From assembly GCA_015059065.1 (NCBI GenBank), contig SVBE01000005.1, positions 1 through 64,000 of the forward strand: a stretch of 64,000 nucleotides of DNA. The letters are read 5' to 3'. Under the pieces are notes generated by a model, which was not told where the DNA came from, did no database searches, and saw nothing but the letters and a program-made list of their open reading frames with translations. Position numbers and translations under genes: made by a program. Positions 1-9,386 of the stretch are shown piece after piece. This stretch comes from Erysipelotrichaceae bacterium. Its GTDB lineage: Bacteria; Bacillota_I; Bacilli_A; RFN20; CAG-826. Every line of letters starts with the position of its first letter. Position 1 is the first letter of the stretch.

Positions 1-84
1 TCTGTGAGGGGTGTTAGGTGGACCTTTCACTGAAAATCAAACTCTATGAAAGGAGAAACCGAGACGCCTACTCGACATTAATCT

Positions 85-666
85 ATGGATACAGTTCAGA
101 AATATGGAATAAAGAAAACTAAAGCGATTTTTTTGTTTCTTCAAATGCTATTAATTATTGTTATTACCGCGACTGCTTTATATCTATTGGCATTTGCGAT
201 TGGTCATAATTTAGGGCTATGGATGATTGTTTCGTACTCTTTTATTCTTTTATCCACATTAGTGATTATTGCCTATGGGATGATTGGTTTTAAAAAGGGA
301 GAGATTGCTTATATTTTAGCGATAGCTCCATTCCTTGGCGCGATACTCGTCAACATCCTCCTTCCTCAAAGAGATACTTTCCAAGTGGCAGTGCTCTCTA
401 TTTTGTTTGCCTTAACATCAATATTCATGGTCAAACAGAAAGATAAAAAGTTTAATTCTATTGTTTCTATTTTGATGTGTGCAGTTGCTTTAACATTTTC
501 TATATATTCGGCAATTACTGCCCGTCTAGATTTCCTCGGTCAGATGTCTGCAAAATGGTATACATATTTTGCCATGTATCTCTCTATTTTCATCCCTTCT
601 ATTATGTCAGGGACATTTGCTCTTACCTATAACGTCAAGATTACAAAAGAACAAAATAAACAGTAA
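85..666 (+). CDS. multi-pass membrane protein, function unknown
   Basis: ORF of 193 aa with several hydrophobic segments; no family recognised. Confidence 0.7.
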   Translation: MDTVQKYGIKKTKAIFLFLQMLLIIVITATALYLLAFAIGHNLGLWMIVSYSFILLSTLVIIAYGMIGFKKGEIAYILAIAPFLGAILVNILLPQRDTFQVAVLSILFALTSIFMVKQKDKKFNSIVSILMCAVALTFSIYSAITARLDFLGQMSAKWYTYFAMYLSIFIPSIMSGTFALTYNVKITKEQNKQ

Positions 667-677
667 CAACGAATAAG

Positions 678-703
678 TCTCCAAATACTAATTGGAGATT
701 TTT
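678..703 (+). terminator. intrinsic terminator
   Basis: TCTCCAA...TTGGAGA hairpin followed by T-run after the 85-666 CDS. Confidence 0.7.
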
Positions 704-730
704 GTTATATGTGCGTGCTATAATGGGCGT

Positions 731-2344
731 ATGAAAAAGAAATTATTTGTACTCGGATTGTTACTCCCTCTTTTAGCTATTGGTTGTTCGACATCTAACA
801 GCAGTTCTTCTAATGATTCTTCAACTAGCTCTTCTTCCTCAAGTAGAAGTACAACAAGCAGTCAGGAGCCTAGTAGTAGTGAGGTACCTATTAATAGCAG
901 TGAAGCAGGGCCAGTCCATGTTAAGTCTGTGAGTTTAAATAAATCTAGCGTTGTCTTTTATCAAGATGATCCAGCGATTACTTTAACGGCGACTGTTTTA
1001 CCAGCGAATGCCGAAAATAAGAATGTCATTTGGTCTAGCAACAACACAAATGTTGCCACTGTTAGCGATGGTGTAGTCACTCCGGTTAGTCCAGGAGAAG
1101 CGACTATTACAGTTAAAACTATAGATGGAAATAAGTCTACCACTTGTAAAGTGTCAGTCGCTTTCCCTAATTATGTCATACACGGCAAATTTAAAGGTGA
1201 ATCTGAGTGGACAGATAAACCGATGATCAATAACGATAAGTCTACTGCAGAATATATGCTTTTAGATGTCCAACTCTATAAAGACGACGTCTTTACTATT
1301 CATATGTATGGCGACACTTGGTATGGGTATTCTCATTTGAAATCTTCGGTTCGTTCTGGATTAGTTACTAAAGCTTCTACTAATAACGATATTAAAGTCC
1401 TAGAAACTGGTGTTTATGACATCTACTGTAGTTACAATGAATCAGATGGTGGACATATTTATCTAGATAACACCGGTTATACACCTTCTCCAGGTACTGT
1501 TCACGTCACCGATATTCAATTAAATCGTTCAGGTAAATATTTACAGTACCGACATGAATATCAACTCACCGCGAATATTTATCCAAGCACAGCTTCTGAA
1601 AAGAAAGTTGTTTGGACTTCAAGCGATGAAAGTGTTGCCACAGTTACTAGTTCAGGTAGAGTTGTGGCTAAAGAGAAGACTGGAAGTACTACAATTACTG
1701 CGACAACATATGACCAACATAAAGTTGATACATGCCTTATTTATGTAAGTGCTTATCCAACTCCAGAATATTATCTTGTTGGCACCATTGGTGGACGTTC
1801 TTATTCAGCTGGTACTTATACTTATGCTGCTCTTCCACTTGGTTCAAAACAATTCCTCATTCCTAATGTTGATTTTGTTAAAGGTGATAAGGTCAAAGTA
1901 ATGGATAGACATGGGGGTTATCTACATAGTACAAGCGAAATAGGTAATCCAGTATACGAGTATTCAGTAAGCGAAAGCAAATCAGTGAACCTTTATCTTG
2001 ATACGAGTAAAACCAAAGATTATTTGTCAGCAGTCAATAGAGCGTCTCGTGATATCTATGTTAAGTACGATGCTGACACTAATGCTGATAATAAGTGTGG
2101 TTGGATTTATGTGCAGGGACCCGATATTACCCCATATTGGTTAAAATCGTCTAGTGAAATGTCAGGCTCAAGAGGTTGCCGCTTCAATATTTCTAAACAC
2201 GCGACTGAATTCACGTTTGCTCGTGCTCCTAGAAATCAAGAACCAGATGCTGATTATACATCCCTTACATTAAAGACTAGAGTTAAGAGTTTCGATATTA
2301 CGGATGACGTCTATGAATATGACGCCACTGTAGATTCTGAATAG
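731..2344 (+). CDS. lipoprotein with bacterial Ig-like (BIG2) domains
   Basis: Start moved from 692 to ATG 731 (MKKKLFVLGLLLPLLAIGCS lipobox); two BIG2-like domains (VSLNKSSVVFYQDDPAITLTATVLPANAENKNVIWSSNNTNVATVS); Ser-rich linker. Confidence 0.85.
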   Translation: MKKKLFVLGLLLPLLAIGCSTSNSSSSNDSSTSSSSSSRSTTSSQEPSSSEVPINSSEAGPVHVKSVSLNKSSVVFYQDDPAITLTATVLPANAENKNVIWSSNNTNVATVSDGVVTPVSPGEATITVKTIDGNKSTTCKVSVAFPNYVIHGKFKGESEWTDKPMINNDKSTAEYMLLDVQLYKDDVFTIHMYGDTWYGYSHLKSSVRSGLVTKASTNNDIKVLETGVYDIYCSYNESDGGHIYLDNTGYTPSPGTVHVTDIQLNRSGKYLQYRHEYQLTANIYPSTASEKKVVWTSSDESVATVTSSGRVVAKEKTGSTTITATTYDQHKVDTCLIYVSAYPTPEYYLVGTIGGRSYSAGTYTYAALPLGSKQFLIPNVDFVKGDKVKVMDRHGGYLHSTSEIGNPVYEYSVSESKSVNLYLDTSKTKDYLSAVNRASRDIYVKYDADTNADNKCGWIYVQGPDITPYWLKSSSEMSGSRGCRFNISKHATEFTFARAPRNQEPDADYTSLTLKTRVKSFDITDDVYEYDATVDSE

Positions 2345-2355
2345 TTTATTAATAA

Positions 2356-2646
2356 ATGGCGAGTTCCAAAGAATATCTTGAATATGTCCTTGAACTTCTT
2401 AGAGAAGTGAATGGTATTTCCTATAAGAAGATGATGGGTGAATATATGCTATATAAAGACGAAATCATTTTTGGCGGTGTTTATGATAATCGTTTCCTTG
2501 TTAAAAACAGTAAGTCATTAGCAGATATGAGGTTAAGAGAACAAATCCCTTATCCTGGTGCTAAACCAATGTTATTAGTGGATTCAGAAGATCCTGAAGA
2601 AATCAAAGAAATAGTGATGACTCTATTGAATGATCTAAGAAAATAA
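2356..2646 (+). CDS. TfoX/Sxy N-terminal domain protein
   Basis: Small protein with MMGEYMLYKDEIIFGGVYDNRFLVK, typical of TfoX_N family. Confidence 0.75.
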   Translation: MASSKEYLEYVLELLREVNGISYKKMMGEYMLYKDEIIFGGVYDNRFLVKNSKSLADMRLREQIPYPGAKPMLLVDSEDPEEIKEIVMTLLNDLRK

Positions 2647-2648
2647 TA

Positions 2649-3623
2649 ATGGAAAAATTATTCAATTGGTGTTTTATCGGAACTGGCAAATTAGCGAATA
2701 AGATCGCGAAAGTCATTCTTTCTAGTGGTCATCACAAGATCGTGAGTTGTTATACCCGTAATTATGAAAAATGTTGTGATTTTGCAAATAAATTCAATGC
2801 AAAACCTTTTAAAAATGCAGAAGACGCAATAAAGTGTGAAGGGGTAGATGCTGTTTATGTCGTCACTCCACATAACGCGCATTATCGTTTTGCCAAGATC
2901 GCTTTAGAAAATAAGATTCCAGTTTTATGTGAAAAAGCTTTTACGATTAACAAAGAAGAAGCTAAAGACTTAATTGAAATAGCTTCTAAGAATAATGTTT
3001 ATTTATGTGAAGCGATGTGGACATGGTTCAATGAACCGGCATTAAAAATGAAAAAGTGGGTTAATGATAAAGTTATTGGAAATATCGATTATGCATTTTT
3101 CAATTACCACTTAAATTCCAAGAATTACGCTCCAAGAGTCGCAGATCCTAAAAGAGGTGGAGGAGCGCTTCTAGATATCACTGTTTATCCAATCGCATTT
3201 TCATATTATCTATTTGGATATCCAAAAAATATAATAGCTAAAGCCAAGCTCGGCAATGGCATTGATCTAATCGATGATATCACTTTTAAATATGATGACT
3301 TTGATGTTGATATATCTGCATCAATTGTTGATTTTAAAGGGTTAGAAAAGATTAAAATTGTTGGAAAAGATGGGAAGATATTATCCCGTTCTATTCACTG
3401 TCCAAGTAAAGTCAAATTAAAAACTAAAAATAGAAAAGAAGTATTTAATTACGATACGAGTAATGGTAGGCCGTATCTCGTGCAATTTGATACAGTGGCC
3501 TCTGAAATTAAAGAAGGATTAAAACAGTCTAGATATATCCCATTAAAAAATACCTATGACATCATGGAAATCATGGATGAAATTAGAAACCAAATCGGTT
3601 TAGTTTATAACAACTTAGAATAA
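2649..3623 (+). CDS. Gfo/Idh/MocA family oxidoreductase
   Basis: N-terminal Rossmann GTGKLANKIAKVI, VTPHNAHY, CEKAFTIN motifs. Confidence 0.85.
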   Translation: MEKLFNWCFIGTGKLANKIAKVILSSGHHKIVSCYTRNYEKCCDFANKFNAKPFKNAEDAIKCEGVDAVYVVTPHNAHYRFAKIALENKIPVLCEKAFTINKEEAKDLIEIASKNNVYLCEAMWTWFNEPALKMKKWVNDKVIGNIDYAFFNYHLNSKNYAPRVADPKRGGGALLDITVYPIAFSYYLFGYPKNIIAKAKLGNGIDLIDDITFKYDDFDVDISASIVDFKGLEKIKIVGKDGKILSRSIHCPSKVKLKTKNRKEVFNYDTSNGRPYLVQFDTVASEIKEGLKQSRYIPLKNTYDIMEIMDEIRNQIGLVYNNLE

Positions 3624-3734
3624 TTGTTATTTATATATAGGAAAAAGAGATCTCGGTTTTTGAGATTTTTTTATTTGCTTTAAGGTTCATTTAAGGTTCA
3701 TCTTTTAATCTATTCGTGTCAGGAGGAAAGAAAA

Positions 3735-4499
3735 ATGGCAAATGAAAAGATTATCTCGGTGATGAAAAGATATGAACTCAAGTTCTATTTAAACAAAGCA
3801 CAGCTCGCTTACTTCAACGAAAAGATAACTGAGCATATGAAACTAGATAAATACGGTTTGACTTCAATTGCTTCGCTTTATTATGACACTCCTGATTTTA
3901 TGCTCATCAATCGCTCCATTGAAAAACCTAAATATAAGGAAAAATTAAGACTGAGAAGTTATGGGCTTGCTAAAAAAGATTCTCCAACATTTCTAGAAAT
4001 CAAAAGAAAAAGTGAAGGAATTGTTTATAAAAGAAGAGTTTCTTTACTAGAAGAAGAGGCTGATGAATTGATTAAGACTAACGAGATGGAGAGAAAAGAC
4101 CAAATCGGTAGAGAGCTTGAAGCCTTCTTAGATAATTACAAGAAAGTTGAACCAAAATACTTAATCATCTATGACAGAATGGCTTATTACCAAGATGATA
4201 GTGATCTCAGAGTAACAGTGGATATCAACCCAAGATATAGAACAACCGATCTCAATCTCCATACTTCTTTAGAAGGAGAACCATTAACTGATGATGGTGG
4301 AGCGATACTGGAAATCAAAGTACAACACAGCATCCCCCTCTGGTTAACTCATATATTAACGGAAGGGAAGATATATCAAACGAGTTTCTCTAAAGTAGGG
4401 ACAGCTCATATTAAAGAACTTAAGAAAAAACAGTTAAACAAGGTTATATACCAACAAGAATACATCCAAGGAGGATATCGTTATGGACTCACTATTTAA
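3735..4499 (+). CDS. VTC-domain polyphosphate polymerase-like protein
   Basis: RYELKFYLNKAQ, SLYYDT, KLRLRSYG, FLEIKRK, ILEIKVQ: VTC/CYTH-like tunnel motifs; AGGAGG RBS. Confidence 0.8.
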   Translation: MANEKIISVMKRYELKFYLNKAQLAYFNEKITEHMKLDKYGLTSIASLYYDTPDFMLINRSIEKPKYKEKLRLRSYGLAKKDSPTFLEIKRKSEGIVYKRRVSLLEEEADELIKTNEMERKDQIGRELEAFLDNYKKVEPKYLIIYDRMAYYQDDSDLRVTVDINPRYRTTDLNLHTSLEGEPLTDDGGAILEIKVQHSIPLWLTHILTEGKIYQTSFSKVGTAHIKELKKKQLNKVIYQQEYIQGGYRYGLTI

Positions 4500-5181
4500 T
4501 CTATTAACCGAGACAAATTCATATGTGGTTTGTCTGCTAGTCGTTGGCATCACATTTGTAATTGGGCTAGTGTATACGCTTATTATCTCGATCAAGATGA
4601 GAGCGACAAAGAGCTTCTTCATCACTTCAATCTTGATGCCGATGATCGTCGCTAGCGTGATATCGATGGTTAGCTTATTCCTCGATAGTGCTTCTACAGG
4701 GGCAATAAGAATTGCAACCATTGCCGTCGCCTTAGGTCTCATTAGATTCAGAAGCGTAAATGGCAGAGCAGAAGAGATGCTCGTATTATTCGGAGGTGTG
4801 GCCTTTGGTCTCATTGCAGGACTTGGATATGTCGTCATCGCTTCAATTGTGGCAGTAGCCTTATCCGCCTTATATGTCATTCTCTCATCTATTAATATTT
4901 GGGATCATAAAAGAATGAGTGAAGAGAAATTATTAAAGGTTACAATCCCAGAAGATCTCAATTATAACGAAGCATTCGATGCCATCTTAAAAACACATCT
5001 AAAGAGTTATGAACTCGTGGAGATTAAAACTACAGGTATGGGAAGCTTGTTTAGACTCTCCTACAAAGTAGAATTGCTCGTCAAAGATAGTGAAAAGACA
5101 CTTATTGATGAACTCAGAGTGAAGAACTCAAACCTTGAAATATCACTTCTCCCATATGTGGAGAACACTAAAGCTTTATAA
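4483..5181 (+). CDS. DUF4956 family membrane protein
   Basis: Hydrophobic N-terminal half with ALGLIRFRSVNGRAEEMLVLFGGVAFGLIAGLGY; overlaps the VTC gene, typical partner. Confidence 0.8.
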   Translation: MDSLFNLLTETNSYVVCLLVVGITFVIGLVYTLIISIKMRATKSFFITSILMPMIVASVISMVSLFLDSASTGAIRIATIAVALGLIRFRSVNGRAEEMLVLFGGVAFGLIAGLGYVVIASIVAVALSALYVILSSINIWDHKRMSEEKLLKVTIPEDLNYNEAFDAILKTHLKSYELVEIKTTGMGSLFRLSYKVELLVKDSEKTLIDELRVKNSNLEISLLPYVENTKAL

Positions 5182-5194
5182 GGAGGAAAAAGCA

Positions 5195-7018
5195 ATGAAA
5201 AAGAAACATTTATTACCATTAACAGCATTTGCATTATTGATGATGATGGGATGCTCAGTATCAGGAAATAGTGGAACAACTGCTGATACTTCAAATAATT
5301 CATCAACAGCTACAACTGCTGAGACTAGTGGCACAACTAGTGAGAACAATGGATCGGCGTATGATTATAATTCTCAAATCTCAGTAGAAGAAGCAGAAGA
5401 AATAGAGGTCGAAGATAATACAGGTGACTTCGCGATTGAAACTAGCGATGGTATTTATAGCCAATCAGGCAATATTTATAAGATTACTTCTGCTGGAACA
5501 TATACATTAAGTGGGAACCTCACTGGTCAAATATTAGTAGAAGCTGGTGAAGATGATGAGGTAGTTATTGAACTTAACGGTGTGTCTATCACATATGGTA
5601 GTGATGCTCCGATTAAAGCATTGACAGCTGGTAAAGTGGAGATCTCTGCCAAGAAAGATACAGGCAATACCATCACCGATACTCGAAGTGCGAAAACTAC
5701 TGACACTACAACTTTAGGTGAAGGGGCAATCTATGCGAAGACTGATTTGAAACTTAAGGGTAGTGGCACATTGGTAGTTGAAGGTAATTACAACAATGCG
5801 ATTCATACGACCAAGGATCTCAAGATTCAAAAATTAACATTAAAAGCAACTGGTTATAACAATGCCTTAAAAGGCAATAACAGTGTCACTATTGAATCTG
5901 GTGAAGTACAAGCCTATGCCAAAACTGGTAACGGTATCAAAACTGAAGATAGTTCTGTTTCTAGTAGCGGTAATCAAAAAGGAACAGTCGCAATCAATGG
6001 GGGAAACGTTTATATCGATTCCTTACATGACGCGATTGATGCAATCTATAACATCGAAATCGATGAATTAGATAGTACTGTACCAACAGAAATCTCCATC
6101 AAAACTGGCACGAAATCCACTTATTATTCTAGATCTAGCTTCAAAGCTGACTCAGAAAAGGGATTGAAAGCAGCCAATGAAATTATCGTTAATAAAGGCA
6201 CAGTGGTGATTGCCGCTAGCGATGATGCGATCCATGCAAATTATGGTGATAGTTTAGATAATGGTTCTAAAGGATTAGGCAATATCACTGTTAATGATGG
6301 TTTGATTCAAGTGGCGAGTGGTGATGATGGATTACACGCAGATAACACCTTAACAGTTAATGGCGGCAAGATTGTGGTTACTGGTGCTACAGAAGGATAT
6401 GAAGCTAATTACATTAAGATCAACGGTGGCTATTCATATATCTACGGCACTGATGATGGTGTCAACTGTTCAAAGAAATCCTTCAATAGCTGCGCGATTA
6501 CTATCACTGGCGGTTACCTCGATGTCGCGGTCTCTAATGGCGATACAGATGGTATTGATTCCAACGGTAACTTCGCGATGAGTGGTGGTACAGTCATCAC
6601 AAGAGGATCTCCTGGAACTAGCTCAGCGATGTCTACTGGTTTAGATGTTGATGGCACTTGCTCCATTACAGGTGGCACATTCATCGCCTTCAACGGCTTA
6701 GAAACCGCTCCTAGTACGGGAAATAATGTTCTCTTTGCCGGAACAACGACAGCGGGTTCAGGTATGGGAATGGGTGGCGGTAGAGGTGGATTCGGTCGAC
6801 CAGGCCAACAAGGCACCAGTTCATCCTATTCCTTCCAAGCTGGTAGTTATACTCTCACTGGCGGAAACTTAAATATTAGCTTCACTAACGATTATAATTA
6901 CGGAAGCTTCATGATCTACTCTTCTAACTTAGCAACTGGTAATACTTATACATTAACTAGAGGTACAACTAGTGTGTTATCTTGGAGCCAGACTTCTAGT
7001 TCAGTTACAATTTCTTAA
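5195..7018 (+). CDS. lipoprotein with carbohydrate-binding/beta-helix domain
   Basis: Start moved from 5135 to ATG 5195 with AGGAGG upstream; MKKKHLLPLTAFALLMMMGCS lipobox; repeated N-A-I-x-A and GG-Y/G-x-I-x-I turns; Gly-rich tract GMGMGGGRGGFGRPGQQG. Confidence 0.8.
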   Translation: MKKKHLLPLTAFALLMMMGCSVSGNSGTTADTSNNSSTATTAETSGTTSENNGSAYDYNSQISVEEAEEIEVEDNTGDFAIETSDGIYSQSGNIYKITSAGTYTLSGNLTGQILVEAGEDDEVVIELNGVSITYGSDAPIKALTAGKVEISAKKDTGNTITDTRSAKTTDTTTLGEGAIYAKTDLKLKGSGTLVVEGNYNNAIHTTKDLKIQKLTLKATGYNNALKGNNSVTIESGEVQAYAKTGNGIKTEDSSVSSSGNQKGTVAINGGNVYIDSLHDAIDAIYNIEIDELDSTVPTEISIKTGTKSTYYSRSSFKADSEKGLKAANEIIVNKGTVVIAASDDAIHANYGDSLDNGSKGLGNITVNDGLIQVASGDDGLHADNTLTVNGGKIVVTGATEGYEANYIKINGGYSYIYGTDDGVNCSKKSFNSCAITITGGYLDVAVSNGDTDGIDSNGNFAMSGGTVITRGSPGTSSAMSTGLDVDGTCSITGGTFIAFNGLETAPSTGNNVLFAGTTTAGSGMGMGGGRGGFGRPGQQGTSSSYSFQAGSYTLTGGNLNISFTNDYNYGSFMIYSSNLATGNTYTLTRGTTSVLSWSQTSSSVTIS

Positions 7019-7038
7019 AAATAGTATAGAATACTAAT

Positions 7039-7716
7039 ATGAAAATATTGTTAGTGGAAGATACTGAACAACTTAATAAAGCATTAACAACCATCTTGAA
7101 GCGGAATTCATATCTTGTGGATTCCGCCTTCGATGGTGAAGAGGCATTGCTCTTTTTAAAAGATTATCAATATGATGTGATCATCTTAGACATCATGCTT
7201 CCACGTATTGATGGATTAGAAGTATTGACCAGAGCGAGGGCCCAAGGCATTCAAACTCCGATCATCTTATTAACCGCTAAATCAACGATTGAAGATAAGA
7301 TTACTGGTCTAGACCTAGGCGCGGATGATTATCTTCCTAAACCATTCTCTATGGAAGAGTTACTCGCGAGAATACGCGCGTTGTCAAGACGTAAGAATGT
7401 CGCATTAAAAGAGAATAAAGAGGTCACTTATCAAGATATAACTATCGATGAGAATAACCTTTCCTTAAAATGTGGTGATAAAAGTGAAGTTCTTTCAAGA
7501 AAAGAAATGCAGATTATGCTGCTGTTAATTGAAGGCAATGGCAATGTCGTATCTCTAGATACAATCACTAAATCAGCATGGGATATCGAATCATATTCCA
7601 CGAGTGAAAATGTCTGGGTCTATATCTCATATTTAAGAAAGAAATTAGAAAACATTGGCTCAATGGTTAAGATTAAATCGATCAGATATCAAGGCTACTA
7701 TTTGGAGAACAAATAA
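7039..7716 (+). CDS. response regulator, OmpR/PhoB family
   Basis: Receiver (ILLVEDTEQ, DVIILDIMLP, ILLTAK) plus winged-helix C-terminus. Confidence 0.92.
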   Translation: MKILLVEDTEQLNKALTTILKRNSYLVDSAFDGEEALLFLKDYQYDVIILDIMLPRIDGLEVLTRARAQGIQTPIILLTAKSTIEDKITGLDLGADDYLPKPFSMEELLARIRALSRRKNVALKENKEVTYQDITIDENNLSLKCGDKSEVLSRKEMQIMLLLIEGNGNVVSLDTITKSAWDIESYSTSENVWVYISYLRKKLENIGSMVKIKSIRYQGYYLENK

Positions 7717-8924
7717 TGATTAAGAAACTAAGAATAAAATTTATCATCATCTCGATGTTATCGGTTCTTTTTGTTCTCGCGGTGACTATTGGAGCGATCA
7801 ATATCACTAACTATGTCGTCATTGAAAATGAGGCGAGTGGGGCGGTCACTGAAGTGATGAGACAGGGAACTTCAAGTGAAGGCTTTATCCCTGGCCCACA
7901 AGGTGGTGGAGATAGAAGAGATATTAGACAGGACCATTATTTCATCGTTTCTTTTAATAACGATGGGACGATTAATAAAATTAATAACACCCATATGTTC
8001 ATGTATTCTGAAGCGGAATGTAAAGCATTAGCAACACAGGTCTATAACAAAGAATTAGTTGGTGGAAAATATGGCACCTTACGATATGCTTTAGAAAAGA
8101 AAAACGATGGTTTAACATATGTTGGTTTTGTCGATATCAAAGATAAAATGGACAGTTTTAATAATTTCTTATTGTTATCTTCTTTAATCTCTTTAGGTGC
8201 TTTCCTCGTCTTATTCGTTCTCATATTCTTTGGGTCTAAATTAGTATTTAAATCCACGGAAGAAGCATATCGAAAGCAGAAGAGATTTATCACAAATGCA
8301 TCGCATGAATTAAAAACACCACTGACGATTATTTCGGCAGATATGGATTTAATTGAGATGGATAATGGGAAAAGCGAATGGAGTGATTCTGTTCGCGATC
8401 AAGTGAAAAGATTAACAGATATGACTAATCAATTAGTCACTTTGTCAAAACTAGAAGAAGATGATAAGTCGCGTTTCCCAATGGAAGAATTCTCTGTTAA
8501 CGATGTCTTTAAAAAAGCCGTGGAATCATTCTCTCCAAGCTTTAAAAACGAAGGCATTAAATTCTCTAGCAATATTTCTAGCAATATCTCGATGTATGGA
8601 AATAAATATCTCATCGATCAGTTAATCTATATCTTCTTAGATAATTCTCTTAAATATACAGGGGGAGAACAAAAGAGTTCATATTTCGTCGTCAGTGAGA
8701 ACAAGAACAAAGTTGAACTGCGCTTCTCAAATACGATCGATAAAAACGATGAAGTTGACGTCAAACAAATCATGGAAAGATTCTACCGCTCCCCATCGAA
8801 TAAAAAAGAAGGTTCAGGAGTGGGGTTAAGCATCGCTCAAGAGATCATCAGATTCCATAAAGGAAAAATAGATATCGATAAAAATAATAGCACCTTATCG
8901 TTTGTTGTAACGCTGAATAATTAG
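7716..8924 (+). CDS. sensor histidine kinase
   Basis: Two TM segments, H-box FITNASHELKTPLT, N-box DNSLKY, G-box GSGVGLSIAQEI; starts on the stop of the response regulator. Confidence 0.92.
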   Translation: MIKKLRIKFIIISMLSVLFVLAVTIGAINITNYVVIENEASGAVTEVMRQGTSSEGFIPGPQGGGDRRDIRQDHYFIVSFNNDGTINKINNTHMFMYSEAECKALATQVYNKELVGGKYGTLRYALEKKNDGLTYVGFVDIKDKMDSFNNFLLLSSLISLGAFLVLFVLIFFGSKLVFKSTEEAYRKQKRFITNASHELKTPLTIISADMDLIEMDNGKSEWSDSVRDQVKRLTDMTNQLVTLSKLEEDDKSRFPMEEFSVNDVFKKAVESFSPSFKNEGIKFSSNISSNISMYGNKYLIDQLIYIFLDNSLKYTGGEQKSSYFVVSENKNKVELRFSNTIDKNDEVDVKQIMERFYRSPSNKKEGSGVGLSIAQEIIRFHKGKIDIDKNNSTLSFVVTLNN

Positions 8925-8927
8925 ATT

Positions 8928-8948
8928 AACTCCTTAAGGAGTTTTTCT
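8928..8948 (+). terminator. intrinsic terminator
   Basis: AACTCCTTAAGGAGTTTTTC. Confidence 0.7.
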
Positions 8949-8967
8949 TTATATTATATATGAGTAA

Positions 8968-8976
8968 TGTTATAAT
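8968..8976 (+). promoter_or_regulatory. extended -10 promoter element (TGTTATAAT)
   Basis: TGnTATAAT 7 nt before predicted RNA start at about 8983. Confidence 0.6.
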
Positions 8977-8982
8977 TTTATT

Positions 8983-9330
8983 GTTACATATATGCAGACT
9001 CCAAACGCGTCATAAGGTCGAAGAATGAAACACTTCTAGAGTAGACATAAACTTGGCTCAAAACGGGAAGAGGGCACCCATATATGGAACTGGTATGTCG
9101 TATGTGTTAGGGCATATCAATGTGGAAAGCACCGCCCAGTGTGAAATGAGCCCCCAAAGGAACAAACCCAATGCGGAATCCCAAAGGGCAAGATGTTCAT
9201 GCAAACGCTCCACACAATAGAAATATTGATCCTGAGGCCATCCAAGGAAGGATGTAACACCACAAGGTAGAACTGGTAGGGATATCAGAGGCTATCTTGA
9301 CAAAGGTGTTTTCATTTGGATGGCTTTTTA
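8983..9330 (+). ncRNA. candidate structured non-coding RNA, family unidentified
   Basis: No ORF; visibly GC-richer than flanks; own extended -10; 3' rod hairpin (9237-9245/9316-9324, 9256-9261/9305-9310, 9264-9270/9292-9298, 9273-9277/9284-9288) followed by T-run; long-range ATCAAT(9116-9121)/ATTGAT(9225-9230). Confidence 0.55.
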
Positions 9331-9386
9331 TATTTCTCCTTTTGTGAACACCTTAAAGTTCATTGTTCAAGATAGGAGGGAAAAAG

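Noticed and set aside
8983-9330. Region as tmRNA, RNase P RNA or SRP RNA
   Set aside because: No tRNA-like ends or tag reading frame, no GAGGAAAGUC/ACAGAA motifs, no SRP domain IV GGAAGCAGCC-type sequence.
9297-9334. TTGACA (9297) and TATATT (9329) as a promoter for the DUF1016 gene
   Set aside because: Spacer is 26 bp, too long for a standard sigma-A promoter.
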